A DNA stretch of 64,000 nucleotides, taken from NCBI GenBank assembly GCA_965218875.1, contig OZ244707.1, forward strand, positions 1,860,001-1,924,000. The letters are read 5' to 3'. Numbering within the stretch: the stretch's first letter is position 1; every line of letters begins with the position of its first letter. Source of the DNA: CBDCMJ01 sp965218875 (GTDB taxonomy: Bacteria; Chloroflexota; Dehalococcoidia; Lucifugimonadales; UBA3495). The position numbers and the translations under genes were made by a program. Positions 34,965-44,234 of this stretch are shown here, one piece after another. The notes beneath the pieces were generated by a model, which was given only the letters and a program-made list of their open reading frames with translations, had not been told where the DNA came from and did not search any database.

Positions 34965-36217
34965 CTAGTATTACAACGACGGTTCAAGGAGGGATGTCCC
35001 GGGATGTACGAAGGGCGGCTCGGCGCTTGGCATGGGAGCGTCTGGCCCGTTCGTTGCATTCTTGCGTCTCCTCCAGCCACCGCAGCAGCTCATTCGGCCC
35101 GAACCGTTCCCGGGGCAGCATTTCCCGCACCACCCGGTAGACTTGGGGCCGGGTGATCCGGGGCATCTTCCCCCCCCCAATCCTGCTGCAGACTCAGGAG
35201 AAAGGCTCCAGCCAGCAGGCATAGGGCCACGTGGTGGTGCCAGCCAGGCCAGGTCCGGGTCTCGTACTCGTCCAGTCCGACGTCGCTCTTCTCCGTCTCG
35301 AACTCCGTTTCAATGCGCCACCTGGAACCGCCCACGTAGGCCAGTGTCTCCAGGGGAGTGTCCTCGGGAGCGTTGGACAGATAGTAGCGGGGCTCGCTGC
35401 CGCCTTGGTTCCGGCGGTAGATGCCCCAGTGGATTTCGCCGGGCTTCCGCTTGCTGGTTGGCCGCACCCGCTGGGCGCTGAACTGGTAGCTGCGGGGACC
35501 CTGGCTTCCCTCGGCCACCGTTATCTCCCGCCAGGCATCCCCCGGCAATTCATCGCTGCGCTGCTCCATGGTCCGACGCTGACTGTCTCGCAACTTGGGT
35601 TTGCGGGGACGCCCGAATCCCTGATACTCCGCACTGGTCCAAGCCGGCTCCAGCGGCCAGACCGTGCTGCCGCCAGGGACGTCCAGCACGTAGTGCATCC
35701 TCAGCGCCGCCAACCCGTCCCGGAAGGACGGCGACATCCCGAAGGCGTCGTCCCCAGCAACCCACTTGGCCCTGAGGTGGCCGCGCTCCAAGGCCCGCTC
35801 CAGCAGCTCCAAGGCCAACCCGGTCTTCGACCGGTAGCTCCGTCTCTCCTCCGGCACCCCTGCCGCTGCGCACCGGCCTTTGTCCGAGGTCCAGCTCTCC
35901 GGCAGATAAAGCCGTTTGTCCACCAGGGCCCGTCCCAGCGGGCTGACGTAGGCCAGGAACATCCCCGCCTGGCAGTTGGCCACCTTGCCCAGTCTGCCGC
36001 AGTACTGCCGGGCCACTCCCGCCGACTTCCTGCCCTGCTTGGGGAAGTCGCTGCCGTCCAGCATCCACACCGCCTCCGGGTGTCCCAACCTGGGCGATAA
36101 GTACTCCTGCAACCGGCCAATCACCGCGTCATCATCCCAAGGCGATTCGGTGAGAAACCGCTGCATCACCCTGGCTGACGCCGGAACCGTCTCCGACAGA
36201 TTCTCGGCGTTGCGTCG
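34965..36217 (-). mobile_element. IS701-like element, copy B (5' end of transposase lost)
   Basis: Left end CTAGTATTACAACGACGGTT matches the end of copy A with two changes. Similarity to copy A runs to about 36,217 (TTCTCGGCGTTGCGTCG) and then stops, so the transposase start and right repeat are missing. The two copies differ at many positions and are therefore not a recent duplication. Confidence 0.82.
34984..36169 (-). pseudogene. IS701-type transposase, copy B, N-terminally truncated
   Basis: The frame from 36169 gives FLTESPWDDDAVIGRLQEYL to SRWRIETEFETEKSDVGLDEY, lacking about 60 N-terminal residues relative to copy A. Its C-terminus shows the same +1 switch: MPRITRPQVYRVVREMLPRE lies in the other frame (35166-34984). 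Here the switch region is nine G and two A, while copy A has six G and five A; total length is the same. Confidence 0.8.
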
Positions 36218-36469
36218 ATCGTGTGGAAACTCGCCCTCGTGTTCTATTCCCTTCAGAAGCTTCTTTGGTGCTTGCCACCCCTTGTCAGAGGTCGGTTTAG
36301 GGTGATGCGTGCCCTTTACACTAGATATGCGGTATTAAGCCAGGTTGGGCCAGAGGCGAATATGTCCGTCGCCATGGCCAGTGCCCGCGTGGGACTATAC
36401 GGAATTGCGACGCCTCTGTTGCTGGTCGCGTGGCTGGCGGCCTGGGTGCTTGCAGGTCCGGGGGTTGTG
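36218..36469. other. Short unassigned stretch between IS701 copy B and IS21 copy B
   Basis: A plus-strand frame (36221-36487) would give a short peptide with a hydrophobic end (IATPLLLVAWLAAWVLAG). It runs into the IS21 end and has no recognised family; probably the edge of a gene destroyed by the flanking elements. Confidence 0.3.
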
Positions 36470-36591
36470 TGTAAGCGGCGGAGGTAAAGTGGACCACGTG
36501 GGCGGGTAGACCACTGACAAACGGCGGTTGAATACTGGACCGCCCGCCACCATCCATAGGTTCGAAGTCGAGCCTATGGGCGGTGTGACGG

Positions 36592-38091
36592 ATGTACAAG
36601 GTGGACGTATACCTGCGGGTTCGCCGGGCGGTGATGGTGGAGGGGATGAGCATCCGGGAAGCGGCGCGGACCTTCGGCCTGCACCGGGACACGGTGCGCA
36701 AGATGCTGAGCTACTCGGCGCCGCCGGGCTATCGGCGGCAGAGTCCGCCCAAGAGGCCCAAGCTGGAAGCCTTCACCGGCGTCATCGACCGCATCCTGGA
36801 AGAAGACCACAGGGTCCCCAAGAAGCAGCGCCACACGGCCCAGCGCATCTTCGAGCGGCTCAGGGACGAGTACGGCTTTGGCGGCGGATACACCATCGTC
36901 AAGGACTACGTGAGGGAGCACCGCCGCCAGGGGCGGGAGATGTTCGTGCCCCTGTCCCATCCGGCGGGGCACGCCCAATGCGACTTCGGCGAGGCCCTGG
37001 TCATCATCGGCGGGGTGGAGCGGAAGGCCCACTGCTTCGTCCTGGACCTGCCCCACAGCGACGGCTGCTTCATCAAGGCCTACCCCGCGGAGAACACCGA
37101 GGCCTTCCTGGACGGCCACGTGTCGGCCTTCACTTTCCTGGGCGGGGTGCCCAGGAGCATGCTCTACGACAATACCAAGCTGGCCGTGGCCAGGATACTG
37201 GGGGACGGCCGGCGCCAGCGCACCAGGGCTTTCACCGGACTCCAGTCCCACTACCTCTTCGAGGACCGGTTCGGGCGTCCCGGCAAGGGCAACGACAAGG
37301 GCAAGGTAGAGGGGTTGGTGGGGTACGCCCGGCGCAACTTCCTGGTGCCCATCCCGTCCTTCGAGAGCTTCGATGCCCTGAATGCCCGCCTGGAGCAGCG
37401 TTGCCTGGAGCGGATGGACGCCAGGCTCAGGGGGCACGCCGAGAGCATCGGGCAGCGGATGGAGCGGGACCTGGAGGCGCTGCTCAGACTGCCGCCAGGG
37501 CCCTACGACGCCTGCGACCGGCAGGCGGGGCGGGTGAGTTCCCTATCCCTGGTCCGGTACCGGACCACTGACTACTCGGTCCCGGTGGCCTACGGCCACC
37601 GGGACGTGCTGGTGCGGGGCTACGTGGACCGGGTGGTCATCAGCTGCGGGTCAGAGGTCATCGCGCGGCACCCCCGCTCCTACGAGAGAGACGACTTCGT
37701 CTACGATCCCATCCACTACCTGCCGCTGTTGGAGCAGAAGACCGGCGCCCTGGACCAGGCCGCCCCCCTGCAGGGTTGGGAATTGCCCCCGGAGTTCGCC
37801 GCCATGCGCCGCCTGCTGGAAGCCCGCATGGGCCGGCGGGGCAAGCGGGAGTACGTCCAGGTGCTCCGGCTGCTGGAGACCTTCTCCCAGCAGGAGGTGC
37901 ATACCGCCCTCAGGGACGCCCTCCGGCTGGGGGCGCTGAGCTTCGACGCGGTGAAGCATCTGGCGCTCTGCCGGCTGGAGAGGCGGGCGCCCAGGCTGGA
38001 CCTGGAACTGTATCCCTACCTGCCCCGGGTCAGAGTCAGCGCCACCTCCGCCGGCGATTACATGAGCCTGCTGACGGGGAGAGCGCCGTGA
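36592..38091 (+). CDS. istA: IS21 transposase IstA, copy B
   Basis: A 499-residue DDE transposase. N-terminal helix-turn-helix (MSIREAARTFGLHRDTVRKM), then the rve core with GHAQCDFGEALVIIGG (first Asp), GVPRSMLYDNTKLAVA (second Asp) and GRPGKGNDKGKVEGLVGYAR (Glu), and a C-terminal domain ending LDLELYPYLPRVRV. No frameshift, in contrast to copy A. The stop overlaps the istB GTG start by three bases. Confidence 0.92.
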   Translation: MYKVDVYLRVRRAVMVEGMSIREAARTFGLHRDTVRKMLSYSAPPGYRRQSPPKRPKLEAFTGVIDRILEEDHRVPKKQRHTAQRIFERLRDEYGFGGGYTIVKDYVREHRRQGREMFVPLSHPAGHAQCDFGEALVIIGGVERKAHCFVLDLPHSDGCFIKAYPAENTEAFLDGHVSAFTFLGGVPRSMLYDNTKLAVARILGDGRRQRTRAFTGLQSHYLFEDRFGRPGKGNDKGKVEGLVGYARRNFLVPIPSFESFDALNARLEQRCLERMDARLRGHAESIGQRMERDLEALLRLPPGPYDACDRQAGRVSSLSLVRYRTTDYSVPVAYGHRDVLVRGYVDRVVISCGSEVIARHPRSYERDDFVYDPIHYLPLLEQKTGALDQAAPLQGWELPPEFAAMRRLLEARMGRRGKREYVQVLRLLETFSQQEVHTALRDALRLGALSFDAVKHLALCRLERRAPRLDLELYPYLPRVRVSATSAGDYMSLLTGRAP

Positions 38092-38870
38092 GCCAAAGGT
38101 CCACGCTGCTCTTGGAACACCACCTGAAGGAGCTCAGGCTGCCCACCTTCCTGAGGGAGTACGCCAAGACGGCCGCCCAGTGCGCCGCCGAGAATGTGGA
38201 CCACCCCGAATACCTGCTCCGGCTGGCCGAACTGGAGCTCATCGACCGCAACCGGCGCATGGTGGAGCGCCGGATCAGAGCCGCCCGCTTCCCCGCGGTC
38301 AAGAGCCTTGACACCTTCGACTTCCCGGCCATCCCCTCGGTGAACAAGGCCCTGATGCTGGAGCTGGCCCGCTGTGAATACGTCCGGCGCCGGGAGAACG
38401 TCATCGCCGTCGGCAATAGCGGCACCGGCAAGACCCACGTGGCTTTGGGGTTGGGACTGGCCGCCTGCCAGCATGGGATGTCCGTGGGCTTCACCACCGC
38501 CGCCGGACTGGTGCACGAACTGATGGAGGCCCGGGACGAGAGACGGCTGCTCAACCTGCAGCGGCAGCTGTCGCGGCTGAATCTGCTGATCATCGACGAA
38601 CTGGGCTTCGTGCCCCTGTCCAAGACCGGCGCGGAGTTGCTCTTCGAGGTCTTTAGCCAGCGCTACGAGCGAGGTTCCATCCTGGTGACCACCAACCTCC
38701 CCTTTGACGAATGGACCGAGGTCTTCGGCTCGGAACGCCTCACCGGGGCGCTGCTGGACCGGCTCACCCACCACGTCCACATCCTGGAGATGAACGGCGA
38801 GAGCTACCGCCTCAAGCACAGCCAGGAGAACTCCGCGCCCCAGGCTTCGCAAGAACTGGACGAGGAATAG
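38088..38870 (+). CDS. istB: IS21 helper ATPase IstB, copy B
   Basis: 260 residues from a GTG overlapping the istA stop (GTGA). Same domain order as copy A: LLEHHLKELRLPTFLREYA, Walker A GNSGTGKTHVALGLG, Walker B LLIIDELGFVPLS, and TTNLPFDEWTEVFG. Longer starts in the same frame lie inside istA and are not used. Intact. Confidence 0.92.
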   Translation: MSQRSTLLLEHHLKELRLPTFLREYAKTAAQCAAENVDHPEYLLRLAELELIDRNRRMVERRIRAARFPAVKSLDTFDFPAIPSVNKALMLELARCEYVRRRENVIAVGNSGTGKTHVALGLGLAACQHGMSVGFTTAAGLVHELMEARDERRLLNLQRQLSRLNLLIIDELGFVPLSKTGAELLFEVFSQRYERGSILVTTNLPFDEWTEVFGSERLTGALLDRLTHHVHILEMNGESYRLKHSQENSAPQASQELDEE

Positions 38871-39011
38871 CGGGTACCGCCAACACGGCCTCTTACTTCT
38901 CCTTGTAACGTCGTAACGTCGCTGCTCTGCCTGATTAGCTAACCCCAGTCATCAGCTCCCTGGTACACGATTCCTCCGCCCCACAGGCCCAATTTCTCGG
39001 CGCCATTGACA

Positions 39012-39329
39012 GTTGTGGTTACAGTCGCACTTTTTCTCGTGACGCTCGTGCTTGTGATGACCACCCTGTCAACCGCATTCCTCACGTCGGTAGTCGCCAT
39101 CTCAATGAGCGGCTCCGTCTTCATCATCGGCGGCGCGGGGTCCATCCTAATACCTGGATAATCCAGCCATTGGCATCGCGGCTGTCGTGGTCGGAGTGTT
39201 CCTACATTACGAAATCAAACGCCGGGAGAGTAAGCGTCATGAGGAACAACTCGGGCGCCTTGTCCTGGCACTACGCCAAGGACGCCAAGAACCCGAACGT
39301 CCCTTCACCACCAATCCCCCTCCCCCCTG
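39012..39329 (+). pseudogene. Remnant of a small membrane protein gene
   Basis: Directly right of IS21 copy B a plus-strand frame reads VVVTVALFLVTLVLVMTTL and ISMSGSVFIIGGAGSILIPG and stops. One base away another frame continues NPAIGIAAVVVGVFLHYEI-KRRESKRHEEQLGRL and ends with a proline run. Together they look like a protein with two or three membrane helices and a charged tail, cut at its start by the IS and broken by an indel near 39,158. No family recognised. Confidence 0.35.
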
Positions 39330-39350
39330 AATCATCCAACAGAGCCGAAC

Positions 39351-39377
39351 GGCACCAACTTCCCCCCGCCCTTGACA
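39351..39377 (-). repeat. Orphan IS21-type right end
   Basis: GGCACCAACTTCCCCCCGCC then CTTGACA matches, in reverse, the tip of IS21 copy A (TGTCAAGGGCGGGGGGAAGTTGG). No istA/istB is attached on its inner side, so this is a remnant left by deletion. The IS110 fragment begins exactly at its tip. Confidence 0.6.
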
Positions 39378-39866
39378 GAAGCCCACATCGCGTGGTTGGA
39401 GCAAGAGCTGAGCGACTTGGACAAGGGGCTACGTCAGACTTTGCGCCGGAGTCCGGTGTGGCGTGAGAAGGACGACCTGCTCCGCACGGTTCCCGGTGTC
39501 GGGGAGCAGCTCTCGCTCACTCTGCTAGCCAATCTGCCAGAGCTGGGCACGCTAAATCGCCGGCAGATCGCCGCCCTTGTGGGCGTGGCTCCCTACAACC
39601 GCGACAGCGGCACCCTGCGGGTCAAACGCGCCGTCTGGGGCGGACGCTCCCGGGTGCGGGCCGTCCTCTACATGGGAGCGTTGGTAGCCAGCCGCCACAA
39701 CCCTGCTATCCGGGACTTTTACCAGAAGCTGCTGGCAGCTGGTAAACCGAAAAAGGTGGCGCTGGTCGCGTGCATGCGCAAACTGCTGGTTATTCTCAAC
39801 GCCATGCTCAAACATGGCTCCCCTTGGTGCGATATAACTCAGCCAGTCGTCGCTCATTCATATTGA
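39372..39866 (+). pseudogene. IS110 family transposase, C-terminal fragment
   Basis: 164 residues beginning at a TTG inside the IS21 end. It carries the C-terminal transposase_20 domain: TVPGVGEQLSLTLLANLPEL, RRQIAALVGVAPYNRDSG, the catalytic-serine-like RAVLYMGALVASRHNP and KKVALVACMRKLLVILNAM. The N-terminal RuvC-like DEDD domain is absent, so it cannot act alone. The gap after it (39867-40128) shows nothing recognisable. Confidence 0.85.
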
Positions 39867-40128
39867 CTTTCAAGACAGTTGCTATCAGGTGCTCCTTGTT
39901 TCTGGCTGGTTTTCCGTTCAAAAACCATTATTCCAGATTCACGGGAGCACCGTTCACCCATTCAGCAGACCCCCAATACCCGCCCCTTCGGTGGATTCGG
40001 GCTTATGAAGAAGGTTCAGGTGTCCCGCCGTCAACCCCGCGTAAATAAGCCGCTTCCCGACGGCCTGTCAAGGGCAGGGGGTTGGAGGCTCTAGTGCCAA
40101 GGCGAGGCCGGGGCTGTGGTGTAACTGG

Positions 40129-40494
40129 CTAGGTCTGCTGGCCCTTGATTAGGCGCAACGTTTGTCGGCTTCGCCGGTAGTCTCTGGCCGCTAGGGTGGC
40201 GCAGAGGGCCAGTAATATGGTCAGCCCGATCAGGGTTGCGTTCAGTGTGGCTGACTGAGTTGCGTCCTTCAGATCTACCGTGAGCCACACGGCCAAGAGT
40301 GACATCACGGCACCAAACAGGGCGGCGGCGAATACTAGGTAAAGGTTGCGGCCTAGTCCGGTCTCTGTGATGCTGTCTAGCATGTCTTCTGTCACTTGGA
40401 ACAGGTGAACCTCTGCTGGATGCTCAATGACGGTTACGCTGCTCGAACTTGTAGGTCGGATTTGTCGTTGCTCGCGGGAGGCCATGTCAGCCAT
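40129..40494 (-). CDS. Small two-helix membrane protein, unknown
   Basis: 121 residues from ATG 40494, which overlaps the stop of the preceding gene by eight bases. N-terminal 50 residues are polar (ASREQRQIRPTSSSSVTVIE, HLFQVTEDMLDSI), followed by LYLVFAAALFGAVMSLLAVW and NATLIGLTILLALCATLAA as two membrane helices with a basic tail RDYRRSRQTLRLIK. No family recognised. The tight coupling to the zinc-ribbon gene suggests they work together; a small membrane effector is one possibility. Confidence 0.6.
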   Translation of the reverse strand: MADMASREQRQIRPTSSSSVTVIEHPAEVHLFQVTEDMLDSITETGLGRNLYLVFAAALFGAVMSLLAVWLTVDLKDATQSATLNATLIGLTILLALCATLAARDYRRSRQTLRLIKGQQT

Positions 40495-40783
40495 CTTTGA
40501 CCTCCCCGAGGTTGAGCGCGTCGCCAAGTCCAAGCTGCAGAAGGTTGACGAATGTGGTGTATCCGCAGGTTTCGCATGTCAGTACGGCCAGTGGTAGGGC
40601 CCGGTGGCTCTTCCGGAGGTTTAACTCTGGGAGGTCGATCAGGGGTGCTAGGGCAACTCGGTCTTGCACTGTCCACTGGCTGTCTCCGGATATGGGGCAT
40701 ACCAAGTCGCGGGTCTCAAGGCGAGAGGAGATTGCATCGATGATAAGTTGCTGCTGGTTTGGCGTGAGGACCATGGGCAGCAT
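40487..40783 (-). CDS. Small zinc-ribbon-like protein, unknown
   Basis: 98 residues starting MLPMVLTPNQQQLIIDAIS. One cysteine pair CETCGYTT near residue 70 and an earlier CPISGD could bind a metal. The middle (VALAPLIDLPELNLRKSHRA) is mixed. It is the first gene of a two-gene set with the membrane protein. Similar short proteins occur beside membrane genes in environmental genomes, but I cannot name a family. The stretch upstream (40784-41100) has no supportable gene. Confidence 0.55.
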   Translation of the reverse strand: MLPMVLTPNQQQLIIDAISSRLETRDLVCPISGDSQWTVQDRVALAPLIDLPELNLRKSHRALPLAVLTCETCGYTTFVNLLQLGLGDALNLGEVKDG

Positions 40784-41099
40784 TATGGCATATCGGCACG
40801 ATGAGCCTCAAGGCAAGCTTGGTGTCAGCAGAGCTCCTCCTCCTAGACCCCCTTCCTCGAGTAGGCTTCCGATCAAGCCCTGACGTGCCTTTGGTGCAAA
40901 ATAGCGATTTGAAGCGAAAGCTCCGGTCGCCTGGGACCGGCTGTTGCAAAATTTCCCTGGCCGCCCCCGCCTTCGGCTATTCTACCCAACCCCGCCCCCC
41001 AAGACCCGGTGGTTTCAGCCCAGGTTTGTGGCCGTTCCGAGTATTACTATGCGTTGGATGATCCAGGCGGAGACCTAAACGTCCGGGTGCCTGGGCGGG

Positions 41100-41713
41100 C
41101 CGGGTTTGAGACTGTCCGGTCATGTGCCGGTAGAGATGGACAGTCCTACACTGAACTCGCGGTAGAGATCGACGGCGACAGGGGCGAGGGCGTAGGCTTT
41201 CAGGTACACCTCCTCGTACTTCACCGTGCGCCACAGTCACTCGACGAAGATGTTGTCCGCGTACCTCCCATTCCCGTCCATGCTGATCTTCACACCGCGG
41301 TCCTGAAGGACCTGGGTGAACTCCGGGCTGGTGGACTGCTCCCCTGGCCGGTGTCGAACACCTCCGGCCTGCCCAGACCCAACGCCTCCTCCAATTTCTC
41401 GGCGCCATTGACAGTCAGAACGTCGTCGCTCTTGGCCCTCTGGTCCCGGCTGTTGCCGAAGACCCCGGCGGCTGCTTCCAGGAGAGCCTTCTTCCATGCG
41501 TGGGTCTGGCCAGGATGGACTTCGTATCGGGCGGCTAGTCGGGCCACCGTCTCCTCCCCCTCCACAGCCGCCGATGCAACTTTGGCCTTGAACGATGGGC
41601 TGTGTTTCCTCCGTTCTCTTGACATGTCCCACTCCTCCTCTGCAGCATCCGCTGCCTGCATTTTAGGAGCAGGACTCTCCTAACCACTTGTCCTAATTTC
41701 GGGGTCCACCTCA
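41100..41713 (-). mobile_element. IS3-like relic with internal deletion
   Basis: The minus-strand left tip TGAGGTGGACCCCGAAAT (41713) is an IS3 end. OrfA (SRERRKHSPSFKAKVASAAV, TVARLAARYEVHPGQTHAWK, 41661-41400) is followed after an IS21-type end sequence (GTCAATGGCGCCGAGAAATT) by the OrfB C-terminus (RPEVFDTGQG, DRGVKISMDGNGRYADNIFV). It then meets a TGA where an arginine is expected and runs on with LWRTVKYEEVYLKAY. Most of OrfB is deleted; inactive. Confidence 0.75.
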
Positions 41714-41729
41714 ACTTTGACTGGCGACC

Positions 41730-42746
41730 TTACTCAAGGCCTTCTATTCGCACCAGAATTTGCTTTGCCAAGTCCTTGAAATCTGCGTACGCACCGGAAG
41801 CAGCAGCGGCATGGCTGCCACGGGCTCCGTCCGCGGGCGTCAACTTGAAGATGGGCTTGCGCGCCTCTTGCGCCATCGGAACCAGGCTCCTGTAATGCTT
41901 GATAGTGGCAAGGCGGTTCGTATCGTCAGGCGGCGAAAGGGGATAGGAGTCTTGTTCCTTGCCCAGCAGATTTCTCGCATATTCTTCAGGCACGCGGTTG
42001 ACCCACTTGTCATAGGCCTGTACGGGCCGGTCCAGGCGGACGCTGTGCTGCTGAACCACATAGCCTATAGGGGTCATCATTCCTCCGGGAAGGGGAAATT
42101 GTGGCTCTCGCCAGTTTTCGATGCGCTTTTCCCATTCCGTGCGCCAGTTCTGCAGCGTGGGTCCCAGATTCCGCAGGCCTTGGAGTGAAAAAAGGTCGGC
42201 GCCGAGAGGGACAATGACGTAATCGGTGGCTATGAGGGCGGAACGGTTGATTGCGCCGAGATTGGGGCCAACATCGGCGAGAATTACCGATGCCTCCATT
42301 TGCTTGGCAGCGTCCTGCATGATGGTCGAAAAAGCGGTTAGTATCCTGAAGGGACGGTACAAGTTAGTGGAACCCAGCGCGTTCGGCCATTCGGCGGACA
42401 GAGTATCTTCAAACCCAGAGAGAGCAAGGTCACCGGCAATCAGACAAAGTTCCGGCGTAATTTCCTCAAGCTCTGGGGATTGTAAGTCGCCGACCTGCAT
42501 CAGCGGCTCGACACATTGTGCGATAGTGTTCGTGCCGCTCTCTTTGTCCCGGTCTTTCCCATCATTCCAAATGATTTCCAGCCGGTCTTCATCTAGGAAC
42601 GCGGCAGAAAGGTTGGCCTGCGGGTCAAGATCGCAGGCCAGCACCCGGTGGCCGGTTTCGGACAGCATCCAAGCAAGATGGTATATCAGGGAGGTCTTGC
42701 CCACGCCGCCCTTGTTGTTGAAGAAGGTGAGGACCGGTACGGTCAT
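41730..42746 (-). CDS. ParA/Soj-like ATPase
   Basis: A 338-residue deviant Walker A ATPase. KGGVGKTS is at residues 12-19, the second motif is VLACDLDPQANLSAAFLDED and VILADVGPNLGAINRSALIA holds the switch II/Walker B. The C-terminal 120 residues (GYVVQQHSVRLDRPVQAYDK and onward) differ from plasmid ParA. No parB is adjacent. It begins 14 bases after the stop of the AlbA_2/HATPase gene, so the two form an operon. Chromosomal or plasmid partitioning is possible, but pairing with an AlbA_2 protein in an island suggests a defence-like or regulatory system. Confidence 0.8.
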   Translation of the reverse strand: MTVPVLTFFNNKGGVGKTSLIYHLAWMLSETGHRVLACDLDPQANLSAAFLDEDRLEIIWNDGKDRDKESGTNTIAQCVEPLMQVGDLQSPELEEITPELCLIAGDLALSGFEDTLSAEWPNALGSTNLYRPFRILTAFSTIMQDAAKQMEASVILADVGPNLGAINRSALIATDYVIVPLGADLFSLQGLRNLGPTLQNWRTEWEKRIENWREPQFPLPGGMMTPIGYVVQQHSVRLDRPVQAYDKWVNRVPEEYARNLLGKEQDSYPLSPPDDTNRLATIKHYRSLVPMAQEARKPIFKLTPADGARGSHAAAASGAYADFKDLAKQILVRIEGLE

Positions 42747-42760
42747 CGCAATGTGTCCTC

Positions 42761-43972
42761 CTAGGCCGAAATAGCTCTTATCGTAACGAGAACATTGTTC
42801 ATATCGGCATTGAACACCATATCGGGGTGTCCCGCTTGACGCAGCAGCCGTCTGGCCAAGGATATGCCAATACCGTACCGTTGTACAAATCCCAGATTCC
42901 TCATCGACTCGGCAACGTTAGGGTTGCGGTACGCCGTTACCCCAGGCTGCCCAAAGTTATCGGCAGTTATCGTTCCGAACACGCCCCCGGGGCTCATTAT
43001 CTCGATGCGGTCATCGTACCAGTAGACTCGCACAGGAGCGTTGTTCCCCTCATAAGAGCGGTGCATAACAGCATTGCGGGCAATCTGCTGTATAGCGATG
43101 ATGGGGTACGTGCTCTTTTGCCGCTCCACGGATGCCGACGTGATGTCAACGGCGGTGCGATTGTGGCTGTTCAGTTTTTCGTCAAGACGCCGAAGAATAT
43201 CTGAAATGGTTCCGCGGATGGCCTCTTCATCCAATACAGGGTCTGTAACTTCCGTGCCAGCCAGTCGGAGGAATTGCACGTATGCGCCGGGCAGGAAATC
43301 CTGGGGGTTTTTGCCGATTACGAGCAAGCCCAGAATTGTGGGGATTGTATCGTCCATCGATGCAACCATCTTCGTGGCCGCCAGTTTCTCCTCGATGCTG
43401 CGGTCGTTGGATTCCAGAATGTCAGGAGCGAAAGCCTGCGCCAAGTATTCGCGCTCGAACTGGAGCAGGTCCAAGTCGGACAGCGTGGCCGAAGGAACCG
43501 GATGTATGTCGAAGGGTATGTCCCCGTAGCGGCGTTTTTCGTTTAGGATGCGCTCGTCCTGCGCCGTCGCAATCCCCTGGCGGGGGCCGATTCGGATATG
43601 TATTCTTCCCCGGCAGCGGATAGGAGGGGAATCGGAAGGCTGCACGATGACAACCGCGACGTCTCCGTCAGATAGAGACCGTTTTTCCACCGTCATAGAC
43701 GGTAGAGGTACGATGTTGCCGTCAGTTTTCATGTCCGCCAATTGCCGAAGCTGCTCGTCCGTGATCGTCAGTCCTGCGATGGATCCATCGTCCTGCACAC
43801 CCACGAAAACGACTCCCGGCTGGCGGTAGTCGGGCAGGTCGTTGGCGAAGGCGCAGATTGCCTGCCGGATGTCGTCGCTCGTGTTTTTGCTCAGAACTCC
43901 CTTGTTCTCTACACGGTCGGATTCTCTCTGACCCAACAGCCGCATCAAGTCTTCATTTTCGAGAGTAGTCAA
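42761..43972 (-). CDS. AlbA_2 (Schlafen-like) and HATPase_c_4 protein
   Basis: A 403-residue protein with TTG start; GAAGG precedes it. The N-terminal AlbA_2 domain (ESDRVENKGVLSKNTSDDIR, ICAFANDLPDYRQPGVVFVG, CRGRIHIRIGPRQG) is a nucleic-acid-binding fold shared with Schlafens. The C-terminal part (IIAIQQIARNAVMHRSYEGN, DRIEIMSPGGVFGTIT, GFVQRYGIGISLARRLLRQA) is a GHKL-type ATPase module. Annotated homologues are often called putative transcriptional regulators or helicases. It is first in a two-gene operon with the ParA-like gene. Confidence 0.83.
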   Translation of the reverse strand: MTTLENEDLMRLLGQRESDRVENKGVLSKNTSDDIRQAICAFANDLPDYRQPGVVFVGVQDDGSIAGLTITDEQLRQLADMKTDGNIVPLPSMTVEKRSLSDGDVAVVIVQPSDSPPIRCRGRIHIRIGPRQGIATAQDERILNEKRRYGDIPFDIHPVPSATLSDLDLLQFEREYLAQAFAPDILESNDRSIEEKLAATKMVASMDDTIPTILGLLVIGKNPQDFLPGAYVQFLRLAGTEVTDPVLDEEAIRGTISDILRRLDEKLNSHNRTAVDITSASVERQKSTYPIIAIQQIARNAVMHRSYEGNNAPVRVYWYDDRIEIMSPGGVFGTITADNFGQPGVTAYRNPNVAESMRNLGFVQRYGIGISLARRLLRQAGHPDMVFNADMNNVLVTIRAISA

Positions 43973-44003
43973 AGCTTAGGCCTTCTTATCTTCGCATCCC
44001 ATT

Positions 44004-44031
44004 ATTATACCCTACCTTGACTTTGCACCAA
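44004..44031 (-). promoter_or_regulatory. Promoter of the AlbA_2-ParA operon
   Basis: Minus strand: TTGGTG (44031-44026), 16-base spacer, TATAAT (44009-44004). The -10 box ends about 31 bases before the TTG start codon. Upstream, a hairpin GAACCA/TGGTTC at 44043-44060 may terminate transcription from the other direction. Confidence 0.6.
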
Positions 44032-44234
44032 AAGTCCCGTTTGAACCAGGCTTTTGGTTCAGGCGAGGTACTTTTGATTCAAAGCCCGTTAGGCACACTC
44101 CAGAGTTATTCGCAGACTACGCCGTCGCCATCCCGGTCTTGCATGTGCTGGTAAGCGGGATGACCACGATATACCGGCGCAATGCCGTGCCTCCGCGCAG
44201 GTAATCCTCCTGTCGCCATTATCGTCGTAGAGTA

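Larger units (their letters stand above)
36470..39011 (+). mobile_element. IS21-like element, copy B (intact)
   Basis: About 2.54 kb. The left end near 36470 (TGTAAGCGGCGGAGGTAAAG, with inner TGGACCAC and a second repeat TGAATACTGGACCG) and the right end, ending ...TTCTCGGCGCCATTGACA at 39011, carry the multiple terminal repeats of IS21 elements. It contains intact istA and istB. The exact left tip is uncertain by a few bases. Confidence 0.78.

Noticed and set aside
41730..42746. Plasmid partition locus
   Set aside because: The ParA-like ATPase has no ParB gene or clustered iterons nearby and is paired with an AlbA_2 protein instead, so a plasmid origin/partition call is not supported.
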